In this document: positions 1-7,201 of the stretch, one piece after another
How the letters are laid out: the number at the start of each line of letters is the position of its first letter
How positions within the stretch are numbered: the first letter of the stretch is position 1
Notes under the pieces: model-generated
Database searches by the model: none
The model's input: the letters and a program-made list of their open reading frames with translations, nothing else
Told to the model about the DNA's origin: nothing
Program-made: the position numbers and the translations under genes
NCBI RefSeq assembly: GCF_021117275.1
Contig: NZ_CP088245.1
Location: forward strand, 3,509,501-3,573,500
DNA from: Metabacillus sp. B2-18
GTDB taxonomy: Bacteria > Bacillota > Bacilli > Bacillales > Bacillaceae
Direction of reading: 5' to 3'
DNA length: 64,000 nt

Positions 1-143
1 ACTTTTTGCGTCCGCATGCCGCCTTAGAAGGAAAAGTGCCCGTAGTGAATCCAGAACTCAAGGGGCTTCCAACAATGCCAGCACGTTGGACAAAGCTCAT
101 TGGATTAGCACAACAATGGATAGTAGAACAAAGACAAGCCTAA
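1..143 (+). CDS. transposase, C-terminal end (partial, runs off window)
   Basis: An open frame enters from the left edge (codons begin at base 3) and ends at TAA 141-143, giving about 46 residues. The segment RPHAALEGKVP resembles the RPHxALxGxTP stretch near the C-terminus of many rve/DDE integrase-core transposases, followed by a basic tail. The catalytic core lies outside the window, so the family cannot be named. It points the same way as sigK and marks the edge of an insertion sequence upstream of it. Identification rests on a short motif only and is moderate. Confidence 0.5.
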   Translation, partial: FLRPHAALEGKVPVVNPELKGLPTMPARWTKLIGLAQQWIVEQRQA

Positions 144-194
144 CTTTTTGTTTAGCTGAGCCCTTAAGCTAATTCAGCAATCGGCGGAGCGAAC

Positions 195-318
195 TCTTGA
201 CAAACCGAACTTGCCAATGGTTTAAAATGGAAACAACCAAGGGCTTATTTGGTATGCCTTCTTTTGTTCCCTTCGCCCTTGTTAAACAATCCACAAACCA
301 TTGGCGTGTTTGTCAAGA
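195..318. repeat. long interrupted inverted repeat downstream of the transposase end
   Basis: Three nested complementary blocks form one extended hairpin: TCTTGACAAAC (195-205) with GTTTGTCAAGA (308-318), GCCAATGGTTT (213-223) with AAACCATTGGC (295-305), and CAAGGGC (238-244) with GCCCTTG (275-281). There is no T-run, so it is not a simple terminator. It may be the structured end of the insertion sequence or an independent palindromic element; no gene is seen inside it. Confidence 0.6.
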
Positions 319-366
319 GAGATTGCGGCGCATCTCCATCCAGTAAATAGGAGAGAAGCTAACCCT

Positions 367-450
367 TTAGGTAGTTTTCATAAATCTTTTGACACTACCT
401 GCTGCATAATATGGGTATGGTGCCGGTCCATATGGTGAATATCCGTACAT
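367..450 (-). CDS. Tyr/Pro/Gly-rich micro-protein, 27 aa
   Basis: A 27-codon frame begins MYGYSPYGPAPYPYY and ends with a basic tail (KRFMKTT). It is preceded by a strong ribosome binding site, AAAAGGAGG, about 7 nt before ATG. The Tyr-Gly-Pro composition resembles small proteins of the spore surface, and the gene lies next to sigK on the opposite strand, but I recognise no family. Base 450 to sigK at 661 holds no other gene. Function is unknown; the ribosome binding site is the main evidence that it is real. Confidence 0.5.
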   Translation of the reverse strand: MYGYSPYGPAPYPYYAAGSVKRFMKTT

Positions 451-605
451 CCCTATTTCCTCCTTTTATGTGGTTGACTACTTTATAAGTATGAACATTT
501 CCCCCATATCGATTAGGCTGATATCCATAAATCGTTCCAAAAATATTCTCTTGAAACTTATTATTGGCTTTTTTATGTGTACAGACACGAACAAGCCTCT
601 ACTTA

Positions 606-634
606 CATACACATGACTTATAGGCACTTGCCTA
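606..634 (+). promoter_or_regulatory. putative sigK promoter -10 and palindrome
   Basis: CATACACA at 606-613 resembles a sigma-E -10 element (CATACAnT) with one mismatch; I could not find a convincing -35. Just downstream is a 14-bp palindrome, TAGGCACTTGCCTA (621-634), before the sigK ribosome binding site. In B. subtilis sigK is transcribed by sigma-E and then sigma-K with SpoIIID. The assignment here is tentative. Confidence 0.25.
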
Positions 635-660
635 CATAAAGTATTACTGGAGGTGGAGGT

Positions 661-1386
661 ATGACAGGGCTCATAACAGCACTTGGCTTTTTTGTTAAAG
701 AATTAGTGTTCTTAGTATCTTATGTGAAAAATAATGCCTTTCCACAGCCTTTGTCTGCATCAGACGAAAAGAAATATTTAGAAAAAATGTCTGAGGGAGA
801 TGAATACGCAAGAAACCTTTTAATTGAACACAACTTGCGTCTTGTTGCCCATATTGTAAAAAAATTCGAAAACACCGGCGAAGACTCGGAAGATTTAATT
901 TCAATTGGAACAATTGGCTTAATAAAAGCAATAGAAAGCTATTCACAAGGTAAAGGAACAAAATTAGCCACTTATGCGGCTAGATGTATTGAAAATGAAA
1001 TTTTAATGCATTTACGAGCATTAAAGAAAACTAAAAAAGACGTTTCCTTACACGATCCAATCGGTCAAGATAAAGAAGGTAACGAAATCAGCTTAATTGA
1101 CGTGTTAAAATCTGAAAATGAAGATGTAATTGAAACGATACAATTAAATATGGAGCTCGAAAAGGTTAAGGAATATATTGATATTCTAGACGGAAGAGAA
1201 CGAGAAGTTATTGTTGGCAGGTTTGGTCTCGACCTAAAAAAAGAAAAAACTCAACGTGAGATTGCAAAAGAATTAGGTATATCAAGGAGCTATGTATCTA
1301 GAATTGAAAAGCGTGCATTAATGAAGATGTTCCACGAATTTTACCGAGCTGAAAAAGAGAAGAGAAATCGATTAAAAGAAAAATAA
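661..1386 (+). CDS. sigK: RNA polymerase sporulation sigma factor sigma-K (pro-sigma-K)
   Basis: Late mother-cell sigma factor that directs coat and cortex gene transcription. The 241-residue protein starts with a hydrophobic pro-sequence ([20 protein letters not shown]) followed by [11 protein letters not shown], matching the region where SpoIVFB removes about 20 residues from the B. subtilis precursor. Region 2 ([45 protein letters not shown]) and a region 4 helix-turn-helix ([22 protein letters not shown]) are intact. The ribosome binding site GGAGGTGGAGGT directly precedes ATG. The reading frame is continuous, so there is no skin prophage splitting it as in B. subtilis 168. A terminator follows at once. 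Confidence 0.98.
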   Translation: MTGLITALGFFVKELVFLVSYVKNNAFPQPLSASDEKKYLEKMSEGDEYARNLLIEHNLRLVAHIVKKFENTGEDSEDLISIGTIGLIKAIESYSQGKGTKLATYAARCIENEILMHLRALKKTKKDVSLHDPIGQDKEGNEISLIDVLKSENEDVIETIQLNMELEKVKEYIDILDGREREVIVGRFGLDLKKEKTQREIAKELGISRSYVSRIEKRALMKMFHEFYRAEKEKRNRLKEK

Positions 1387-1397
1387 GAGCTAAAAAA

Positions 1398-1430
1398 AGA
1401 GAAGGGAGTTTAACTCCCTTCTCTTTTTGA
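1398..1430 (+). terminator. intrinsic terminator of sigK
   Basis: Perfect stem with arms AGAGAAGGGAGTT and AACTCCCTTCTCT (1398-1424), followed by TTTTTG, 12 bases after the sigK stop codon. Confidence 0.9.
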
Positions 1431-1448
1431 ATTTTTATTTCTGCTTAG

Positions 1449-1508
1449 CTAGGCAGTGTCCTTCTCAACAGTTAAATGTAGTAATAATTCAATTTTCATC
1501 ATTTTCAT
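1449..1508 (-). CDS. possible micro-ORF, up to 19 aa
   Basis: A frame opening with three candidate Met codons (MKMMKIELLLHLTVEKDTA) is preceded by GGAGG. The Met codons at 1502 or 1499 have better spacing than the first at 1508. It lies just downstream of the yrzI-type gene on the same strand and could be its second cistron; I recall that members of that family occur in tandem. No recognised function. The support is only the ribosome binding site and position, so it may be fortuitous. Confidence 0.35.
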   Translation of the reverse strand: MKMMKIELLLHLTVEKDTA

Positions 1509-1538
1509 CGCCTCCAAATTTTTAGTATGTCGTACTCA

Positions 1539-1685
1539 TTACATTTCACGATAAATTCCAAATTGTTTTTCTTTCATTTCATCCATTCTTTTTTGGATCT
1601 CTTGATTTCTTTCAACATCATTTTTAGAATTTTTTCTTTTTGAAACTGAAAGTGTCAATGTAATAAAAAATAAGTTAATCGTCAT
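1539..1685 (-). CDS. yrzI: YrzI-family small protein, 48 aa
   Basis: A 48-residue protein with a short hydrophobic start (MTINLFFITLTLSV), then a basic stretch (SKRKNSK) and a charged helical tail ending in GIYREM. This layout matches the YrzI family of short Bacillus proteins, which I recall are often encoded in tandem and linked to sporulation. The ribosome binding site AAAGGAGGTGA precedes ATG. It is too short for most gene finders. Function unknown; family assignment is by pattern from memory. Confidence 0.7.
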   Translation of the reverse strand: MTINLFFITLTLSVSKRKNSKNDVERNQEIQKRMDEMKEKQFGIYREM

Positions 1686-1755
1686 GTGTATCACCTCCTT
1701 TAAAGCATTTAACACCTCTTGATGTCTTTACACAGGTTGCCAAATCTTTAAGAGG

Positions 1756-1784
1756 ATACTCCTTTGTAGGAGTTTTTTATTTTC
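1756..1784 (+). terminator. small plus-strand terminator-like hairpin
   Basis: ACTCC (1758-1762), loop TTTGTA, GGAGT (1769-1773), then TTTTTTATTTT. It faces the plus strand, where no gene is seen between 1431 and here, so it suggests an unannotated plus-strand transcript or is incidental. Confidence 0.4.
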
Positions 1785-1872
1785 TTTAACAGTAAAGATA
1801 GGAAGTAAGAACACATGGATACTTGATGACCGCCGAATACAACACGATCGTCCATAATTACTGAAAAAAGTA

Positions 1873-1905
1873 AATAAAAACGCCACAGGGGGCAACCTGT
1901 GACGT
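1873..1905 (-). terminator. minus-strand terminator, copy 1
   Basis: ACGCCACAGG (1880-1889) pairs with CCTGTGACGT (1896-1905), with one mismatch. Read on the minus strand the stem is followed by a T-rich tail. It is very similar to the hairpin at 1914-1954. Confidence 0.65.
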
Positions 1906-1913
1906 AATAAAGA

Positions 1914-1954
1914 CATATAAAACGCCACAAGTTAAACCTATCAACCTGTGGCGT
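1914..1954 (-). terminator. minus-strand terminator, copy 2
   Basis: ACGCCACAAGTT (1922-1933) pairs with AACCTGTGGCGT (1943-1954). On the minus strand it is followed by TTTTATA. It lies about 40 bases past the stop of the micro-ORF at 1991-2074 and shares its stem sequence with the hairpin at 1873-1905, making a tandem duplicated terminator. Confidence 0.65.
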
Positions 1955-1990
1955 GTGGTTACTTTTATCATCAAATGTAAAAATAAACTA

Positions 1991-2074
1991 CTATTGGGAT
2001 ACACCAGTGTGGTCGAATAGATCTTTTATTATTTTGTTGTTTTGTTTTTTCGATACAGCAATACATTTGATCAT
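1991..2074 (-). CDS. possible micro-ORF, 27 aa
   Basis: A 27-codon frame (starts MIKCIAVSKKQNNK, ends DHTGVSQ) has a consensus ribosome binding site, AAGGAGG, 9 nt before ATG, and two hairpin terminators downstream on the same strand. The peptide is basic and has no membrane segment, so it does not look like a BsrG/TxpA-type toxin. Function unknown. The ribosome binding site and terminators argue for a real short transcript. Confidence 0.45.
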   Translation of the reverse strand: MIKCIAVSKKQNNKIIKDLFDHTGVSQ

Positions 2075-2212
2075 TTTCTTCGACCTCCTTAAGTTTATTT
2101 ATTACAATGGTAATTATATCCACAATTTCCATTTATGTAAACAACATTTTTCACTTTTATTAAAGTTTATATTTTCTGATAATTCAATTCTAAAATTAAC
2201 GATCTTCAACGC

Positions 2213-2245
2213 AAAAAAACCGATCCATTTAAAGATCGGTTTTTC
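2213..2245 (-). terminator. terminator after yrhC
   Basis: AACCGATC (2218-2225) pairs with GATCGGTT (2234-2241). Seven A bases on the left give a T-run on the minus strand immediately after the yrhC stop; the right side is also T-rich, so it may work both ways. Confidence 0.85.
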
Positions 2246-2479
2246 TTAATGCTCCTCTATTTCATCCAACTGTTTTTTAAAATATAATGATTTTTTAAAG
2301 CAAAGGAATGATCCAATTAAAAACAATAGTGTTGTAACCATAAGAGCTATGTCATATATTTCTTGCTTTCCTTCGTCAGGTAGTACAACGCCAATATATA
2401 AGAAAACACTAACGGCCAATAGGATAAAGGCATAGTGCTTAAAATCCATCATAAGTGCTTGTAACTTTTTCTTAGTCAT
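2246..2479 (-). CDS. yrhC: YrhC-like membrane protein
   Basis: A 77-residue protein with two predicted membrane helices (about residues 14-34, AFILLAVSVFLYIGVVL, and 45-62, ALMVTTLLFLIGSFL) and a charged C-terminus, matching YrhC. In B. subtilis yrhC ends the mtnN-mccA-mccB-yrhC sulfur operon. Here mccA and mccB are absent and a terminator separates it from mtnN, so it is probably transcribed alone. The start ATG follows TAGGTGATGAA. Function unknown. Confidence 0.75.
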   Translation of the reverse strand: MTKKKLQALMMDFKHYAFILLAVSVFLYIGVVLPDEGKQEIYDIALMVTTLLFLIGSFLCFKKSLYFKKQLDEIEEH

Positions 2480-2564
2480 TTCATCACCTACTAAAAGTGT
2501 TATACATACACAATAACACAGACTAGTAGACTATTAATCAAGTAAATAAATCCAAATGTGAGAG

Positions 2565-2605
2565 CCGATAAAAAAGTCGATCATGAAAGATATTCATAAT
2601 CGACT
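2565..2605 (-). terminator. terminator after mtnN
   Basis: AAGTCGAT (2575-2582) pairs with ATCGACTT (2599-2606), leaving a T-run on the minus strand at the low-coordinate side, just downstream of mtnN. Confidence 0.85.
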
Positions 2606-2608
2606 TCT

Positions 2609-3301
2609 TTAAATGGACTCAACAATCTTTAAGACTAAATTAGCAGAGTGCTTTGCTGCTTGATCTAAAAATTGATCAAAAGAAATATTCGATTCTTTAC
2701 CCGCAATATCAGATAGTGCTCTTATCACAACAAAAGGTACTTCAAATTGATGACATACCTGAGCAATCGCGGCAGCTTCCATTTCACCGGCATAAAGATT
2801 TTGAAATTTACTGCGGATAAACTCAACTTTTTCTGGATCACTTAAGAAAGAGTCTCCTGTTACAATTAATCCCTTTGCTACCTGAATGTCTGTTATTTCT
2901 TCAGCTTTCTTAGCTGCAATTTCGACTAGCTTAGCATCTGGTGTATATGCTGCTGGTAGTCCTGGTACTTGTCCGTACTCATAACCAAATGCTGTTACAT
3001 CAACATCATTATGTCGAACCTCAGTAGAAATAACAACATCTCCTACATTTAAAGAAGAATGAAACCCTCCTGCAGATCCAGTATTAATAACATAATCAGG
3101 TTGATATCGATCCAAAAGCAAGGTTGTACTTAATGCTGCGTTTACTTTTCCAATACCAGACTTTAAAAGAATAACTTCTATTCCTTTGTAAAGCCCCTTT
3201 GTAAATTCACTTCCCGCTATCACTTGTTGCTCTTTGTTATCCAGTTTATCTCTGAGGATGGTAACCTCTTCTTCCATCGCTCCAATAATCGCAATTTTCA
3301 T
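2609..3301 (-). CDS. mtnN: 5'-methylthioadenosine/S-adenosylhomocysteine nucleosidase
   Basis: Cytosolic hydrolase that removes adenine from methylthioadenosine and S-adenosylhomocysteine, feeding methionine salvage and clearing a methylation inhibitor. The 230-residue protein has the usual family length. It shows the N-terminal IGAMEEEV segment, the nucleoside-binding NTGSAGG, the [11 protein letters not shown] segment and ALSDIAG with the catalytic Asp. The ATG follows AAGGAAGG at somewhat long spacing. In B. subtilis the mccAB genes for transsulfuration follow in the same operon; here the gene ends at its own terminator. Confidence 0.96.
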   Translation of the reverse strand: MKIAIIGAMEEEVTILRDKLDNKEQQVIAGSEFTKGLYKGIEVILLKSGIGKVNAALSTTLLLDRYQPDYVINTGSAGGFHSSLNVGDVVISTEVRHNDVDVTAFGYEYGQVPGLPAAYTPDAKLVEIAAKKAEEITDIQVAKGLIVTGDSFLSDPEKVEFIRSKFQNLYAGEMEAAAIAQVCHQFEVPFVVIRALSDIAGKESNISFDQFLDQAAKHSANLVLKIVESI

Positions 3302-3412
3302 CTCATATCATTCCTTCCTTATGTATACCTGTAAACATTATTCTATGTAGTTATGCAGTCTCCTAATAGAGTTTACCCATTTCGAGTCCCTAAAGCAAGG
3401 TCAAACAGATCA

Positions 3413-3437
3413 AGCTTCAACATTATGGTGTTGAAGC
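3413..3437. other. perfect hairpin upstream of yrzA
   Basis: AGCTTCAAC (3413-3421) and GTTGAAGCT (3429-3437) form a 9-bp stem followed by a weak T-rich stretch (ATTCTTTT). It lies about 57 bases before yrzA and could be a leader hairpin or a weak terminator. Confidence 0.35.
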
Positions 3438-3494
3438 TATTCTTTTGGTACTATTTATGATAGATAAAATCAACTAGTTTTGAGGTGTGTAATA

Positions 3495-3701
3495 ATGAAT
3501 TTACAATTAGATTTACTTAAAGATAAGATAGAGTTTTTTGAGGCACATACGATAAAAGAACTTGAGAAGAGGATAAATGAACAAATTGTTCATAACCAGG
3601 CTATTTTATTACATGTTCATTCTGTATCACATCAGATGCATGTGAATGAGGAAGGAAAAAGATTATATAGTGCTGTTGTTCATTTTAAAGCAAACTTTTA
3701 A
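3495..3701 (+). CDS. yrzA: YrzA-like protein (DUF2536)
   Basis: A 68-residue protein starting MNLQLDLLKDKIEFFEA and ending SAVVHFKA, which agrees with YrzA/DUF2536 as I remember it. The ATG at 3495 is preferred over an upstream GTG in the same frame because TGAGGTG lies at proper spacing before it. It is a single gene on the plus strand facing yrrS, and the two share the terminator at 3707-3757. Function unknown. Confidence 0.8.
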   Translation: MNLQLDLLKDKIEFFEAHTIKELEKRINEQIVHNQAILLHVHSVSHQMHVNEEGKRLYSAVVHFKANF

Positions 3702-3706
3702 CAATT

Positions 3707-3757
3707 AAAAAGGATGTTTGTACGGTCACAATTAATCGTACAAACATCCTTTTTTAT
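3707..3757. terminator. bidirectional terminator between yrzA and yrrS
   Basis: AAAAAGGATGTTTGTACG and CGTACAAACATCCTTTTTT form an 18-bp stem around a 12-nt loop, with A-rich and T-rich flanks. It serves the convergent yrzA and yrrS genes and overlaps the last base of yrrS. Confidence 0.92.
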
Positions 3758-4452
3758 TATTGTAGTTTTTCAATTTTTGTAGGCATCCAGCCTTCATTCT
3801 CAACCCATGTAATATAAACTTTATATTTCACAGATTGATCTTTTGGTGAAATAGTTCCAGCTGCATCATTAGGTCCACCATTATTACCAAGATACCAAAT
3901 AATCATATCTGATTCAGGAATACCTGTTGCATAGCTCAGTGCCTTTGTCATCTCATTCCAATCCTGTGAGCCCTTTGTATAATTTGCTGAATGCGGCTCT
4001 GATTGAGAAGTTCCAATTGGTTTCCATCCAGAACTTTCTATGGTTTCTGCAATACCTGATTCTGGGTCTCCCTCAGTAATAGTTGCTTCATCAAATGAAT
4101 CTTCAACTTCTGATTCAGTTGCTTCTTTCTGTTCCAAGTCTTCATCGGAATCTTGTTTAGCTTGTTCGCTACCTTCTTCGGTATTTTCATCTTGTTTCTC
4201 TTTTTGATTTTCTTCTGTATCGGTATCAGGGTTTTCCTCTTCAGCTTTATTTTCTTCACTTGCTACCTGTATATCTGGTTGTTCATTGTATTTAGCTGTT
4301 TTCTCAGTTTGGTTTGCACCCAAGATAAGTTGAGAGCCAATAACAAAAATAAGGATTAATACAATACCAATTAATGTGTTTAGTACTATATTTGTTTTTC
4401 TTTTCTTATCTCTTTTTTCATAACGAGAGCTGTTTAAATGTTGATTACTCAA
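3757..4452 (-). CDS. yrrS: YrrS, membrane-anchored DUF1510 protein
   Basis: A 231-residue protein with a basic N-terminus (YEKRDKKRKTN), one membrane segment at about residues 24-45 (LIGIVLILIFVIGSQLILGA), a long Glu/Asp/Lys-rich linker (about 55-135) and a C-terminal DUF1510 domain (about 140-231) rich in Trp. The start is TTG, chosen because AAAGGAG precedes it. The adjacent pbpI supports the name: the two are neighbours in B. subtilis, where they are expressed in the forespore. It is probably exported and linked to spore wall assembly; the exact role is unknown. Confidence 0.88.
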   Translation of the reverse strand: MSNQHLNSSRYEKRDKKRKTNIVLNTLIGIVLILIFVIGSQLILGANQTEKTAKYNEQPDIQVASEENKAEEENPDTDTEENQKEKQDENTEEGSEQAKQDSDEDLEQKEATESEVEDSFDEATITEGDPESGIAETIESSGWKPIGTSQSEPHSANYTKGSQDWNEMTKALSYATGIPESDMIIWYLGNNGGPNDAAGTISPKDQSVKYKVYITWVENEGWMPTKIEKLQ

Positions 4453-4561
4453 TGCCCTACACTCCTTTATCCCTCAAACCTTCAGTCTTTATTTTAGCAT
4501 TTGTACTATTTTCTATCTAGTCGTATCATAAAGCTTAATCCCAAGGATTTCCACTCCTAAA

Positions 4562-6322
4562 CTAGTTTTTTCGTTCGTCAATTTTAGACATCTCTTCTAC
4601 AACATCATAAAATGCTGCATTTGTACCAGCCTCTGCACTTGTTGTATCCATTTCAACTACGACTAGTGCATATCTAGGATTAGAAGATGGGAAGTAGCCC
4701 GCAAACCATTTGTTGTATAATGTATGACCATTCTCATCTTTTTTCCCTGTTTGTGCTGTCCCTGATTTACCTGATACCTCAAAAGAAGAAGTTTGAAACC
4801 TTCTACCTGTCCCCTCAGGGTCTGTGACGACTAATCGAAGAAGTTTTTGTAGCTTGGATGCAGTAATTGGTGAAAGTTCTTCTCCTCCTAAAGAATTAGA
4901 CGTAAATGAGAACATATTTGTTCCATTTTTATATAATATATTTTTTACGATTTTTATTTGTTCTTTTTGACCGCCTCTTGCGATAGTTGCCATCATATTT
5001 GCAATAGCAAGCGGTGTAATTTTTACATTCTTTTGACCAATAGCCGTTTGATCAATAGCTTTTGCTACACTTTTATCTTTTTCATCTCCCCAAATATTAC
5101 CTGTTTTTTCATCAGGCAGCTGTTTAAAATTTTCATAATGGAATACTTCACCACTCCAGCCAACTGGCCCGATTAATCCTAATTTATCCGCAGTATTATC
5201 AATTACATTTTTATCTTTTTCCATTAATTCCTCTGCTAAAGTTGTAAAAGTATAATTACAGCTTTTTGCGAAGCTTCTTTCAAAAGAAAGTTGTCCATCA
5301 TCCTGACCACCATCATCTTCTCCGTATAAATTTAAACTACAATTAAATTGTCTTGTAGCATCATCTAAACCATATTCAATTGCTGCTGCAGAAATGACAG
5401 TTTTAAATACTGAACCAGGAAAAAGAGGCTGTAACATATAATTTGTTAACGTACTTGATTCAGAACGACTTAACGTTGGCCTACTTACCATTGACAAGAT
5501 CTCATTATTTTCAATGTCCAGTAAAACAAGTCCACCTTTTTCAACTTTTTGTTTATCTAATACTTTTTCCGCCATCTCCTGTATGTTTTTATCTATTGTC
5601 GTTTGAACGGTTACAGGATAAAAAGGATTTGAATCAGCAATATATTTAACATTAATTCCAAATAAAGGGTGACCGTCTCCATCAACATGGTATAAAAGCT
5701 TTGTTTCTGCATCAGGTAATAAAAACTCATCAAATGCCCTCTCAAGCCCTGTTACACCAATTTTTGTTTTATAAGATAAGTCAGTACGATCTGGATACTT
5801 TTCCCTTAAGCGTTCAGCGTTTTCTCCGGTAATTCCTATTATATGCTCACCTAATGATTCATCTAACAAAGTTTGTCTATAAATCCCAAACACTCCAGGA
5901 ATCTTGAGTTCATTTATTTTTTCTAATTCTGCATTTGTTAGTTTTACACCATCGTCTGTAGAAAGCACAACTGGTTCTTTTGTTTCTGAAACTAATCCAT
6001 TTAGTTCATTGCTTGAGATGTTAACAATTTTAGACAATTCCTCTGCAGGCCATGAAATTTCTTTTAAAAAGGGAAATAATACAAGCGAAGGTTCTGCGTG
6101 TTTTTGAATTGATTCTCCATTTCGATCCACGAAACGACCTCTACCGTCATCAATAACAACTTCCTGTGTTCTTTGATTCACACTTTCCTGAACAAGATTT
6201 ACTCCTTTTTTCGAAAATGATTCTGTGTGAATTAATTGGATATCCGCTAACCTGTATAAAGTAGCACATAGCATTAATATAAAGAAAATACCTACAACAA
6301 GCATTCTTCTATTTGGATTCAT
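4562..6322 (-). CDS. pbpI: class B penicillin-binding protein PbpI
   Basis: Transpeptidase that cross-links peptidoglycan outside the membrane; in B. subtilis it is a forespore protein. The 586-residue sequence begins MNPNRRMLVV with one membrane anchor (about residues 7-27), then a dimerisation domain and the penicillin-binding domain with the three active-site motifs: SVFK (serine nucleophile), SCN and KSGTAQTG. I chose ATG 6322 because GGAGG lies just upstream; a longer frame to 6400 runs through the greA terminator and is not credible. No N-terminal glycosyltransferase domain is present, consistent with class B. Confidence 0.95.
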   Translation of the reverse strand: MNPNRRMLVVGIFFILMLCATLYRLADIQLIHTESFSKKGVNLVQESVNQRTQEVVIDDGRGRFVDRNGESIQKHAEPSLVLFPFLKEISWPAEELSKIVNISSNELNGLVSETKEPVVLSTDDGVKLTNAELEKINELKIPGVFGIYRQTLLDESLGEHIIGITGENAERLREKYPDRTDLSYKTKIGVTGLERAFDEFLLPDAETKLLYHVDGDGHPLFGINVKYIADSNPFYPVTVQTTIDKNIQEMAEKVLDKQKVEKGGLVLLDIENNEILSMVSRPTLSRSESSTLTNYMLQPLFPGSVFKTVISAAAIEYGLDDATRQFNCSLNLYGEDDGGQDDGQLSFERSFAKSCNYTFTTLAEELMEKDKNVIDNTADKLGLIGPVGWSGEVFHYENFKQLPDEKTGNIWGDEKDKSVAKAIDQTAIGQKNVKITPLAIANMMATIARGGQKEQIKIVKNILYKNGTNMFSFTSNSLGGEELSPITASKLQKLLRLVVTDPEGTGRRFQTSSFEVSGKSGTAQTGKKDENGHTLYNKWFAGYFPSSNPRYALVVVEMDTTSAEAGTNAAFYDVVEEMSKIDERKN

Positions 6323-6380
6323 AAAAACCTCCTGCAGGTGTTTATAGATCCCATTTATAACGGTATATGCACCATTAAAT

Positions 6381-6418
6381 AAAAAACACCTCGTCTCCAT
6401 TTTGGACGAGGTGTTTCG
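6381..6418 (-). terminator. terminator after greA
   Basis: ACACCTCGTC (6386-6395) pairs with GACGAGGTGT (6404-6413); the A-run on the left gives a T-run on the minus strand after greA. Confidence 0.88.
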
Positions 6419-6433
6419 TATATAAACCTTTTA

Positions 6434-6907
6434 TTAGCTAATGTTCACAATTTTAACAAGCATTTCTCCGCCTGGTGTTTGAACAGTTACTTCATCATCA
6501 ACCTTTTTACCTAATAAACTTTTGGCAATTGGAGAATCGTTTGAAATTTTACCTTCAAAAGGATCAGCTTCAGCACTACCAACTATTGTATATGTTTCTT
6601 CCTCACCGTCTGGAAGCTCTGTAAATGTAACAGTTCGCCCTAATGAAACGGAGCTTGTATCTGCTTCACCTTCGATGATTTTTGCATTTCGGATCATATT
6701 TTCTAATGTTGTAATACGACCTTCAACAAATGCTTGTTCTTCTTTTGCAGAATCATACTCAGAGTTCTCAGATAGATCTCCAAAGCTTCGCGCAATTTTA
6801 ATTCTTTCTACTACTTCTTTTCGCTTAACCGTTTTCAAATATTCAAGCTCTTGCTCAAGCTTATCTTTACCTTCCTGAGTCATAGGAAAAACTTTTTCTT
6901 GTGCCAT
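6434..6907 (-). CDS. greA: transcription elongation factor GreA
   Basis: Binds the secondary channel of RNA polymerase and stimulates cleavage of backtracked transcripts. The 157-residue length is typical. An N-terminal antiparallel coiled coil (about 1-75, with the acidic tip region around [15 protein letters not shown]) is followed by a C-terminal FKBP-like domain (about 80-157, [20 protein letters not shown]). AAGGAG lies at good spacing before ATG. It lies between udk and pbpI as in B. subtilis but is bounded by terminators on both sides, so it is transcribed alone. Confidence 0.97.
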   Translation of the reverse strand: MAQEKVFPMTQEGKDKLEQELEYLKTVKRKEVVERIKIARSFGDLSENSEYDSAKEEQAFVEGRITTLENMIRNAKIIEGEADTSSVSLGRTVTFTELPDGEEETYTIVGSAEADPFEGKISNDSPIAKSLLGKKVDDEVTVQTPGGEMLVKIVNIS

Positions 6908-7085
6908 GTTTGTTCCACTCCTTCTAGTAGACTTCCCCGTCGTACTGAATCATTCATGCTTGTTACTTTCTTTATCTTTAATGAAAATAAATATGTAAAG
7001 CTAAGGCAGCTGATTGCCTTAAGTAAGAAAGATGTTGAAGCATAATTTCGTTTTATCTATCAGGCATCGTATTCACTTGATAGTA

Positions 7086-7118
7086 TGTAAAAAAGCAAGG
7101 GCAACAATGTGTGCCCTT
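7086..7118 (-). terminator. terminator after udk
   Basis: AAGGGCA (7097-7103) pairs with TGCCCTT (7112-7118); the minus strand continues GCTTTTTTAC. It lies about 85 bases past udk. The rest of 6908-7201 shows no gene. Confidence 0.75.
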
Positions 7119-7201
7119 CACCTATCAAATCCTCACATAAAAAAAGAAAATGATTACCTATACATAATATGATCACAGTAGACTTTATCTATGCTATGTT
7201 A

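Noticed and set aside
661..1386. Split sigma-K gene with a skin-type prophage
   Set aside because: The frame is continuous from pro-sequence to C-terminus; no recombinase gene or prophage is present in the window.
1728..1930. Two overlapping minus-strand frames of 60-66 codons
   Set aside because: They run through a terminator hairpin, have no ribosome binding site and no recognisable protein pattern.
1953..2249. 98-codon plus-strand frame
   Set aside because: Opposite to a micro-ORF with a good ribosome binding site and crossing the yrhC terminator; no initiation signal; AT-rich chance frame.
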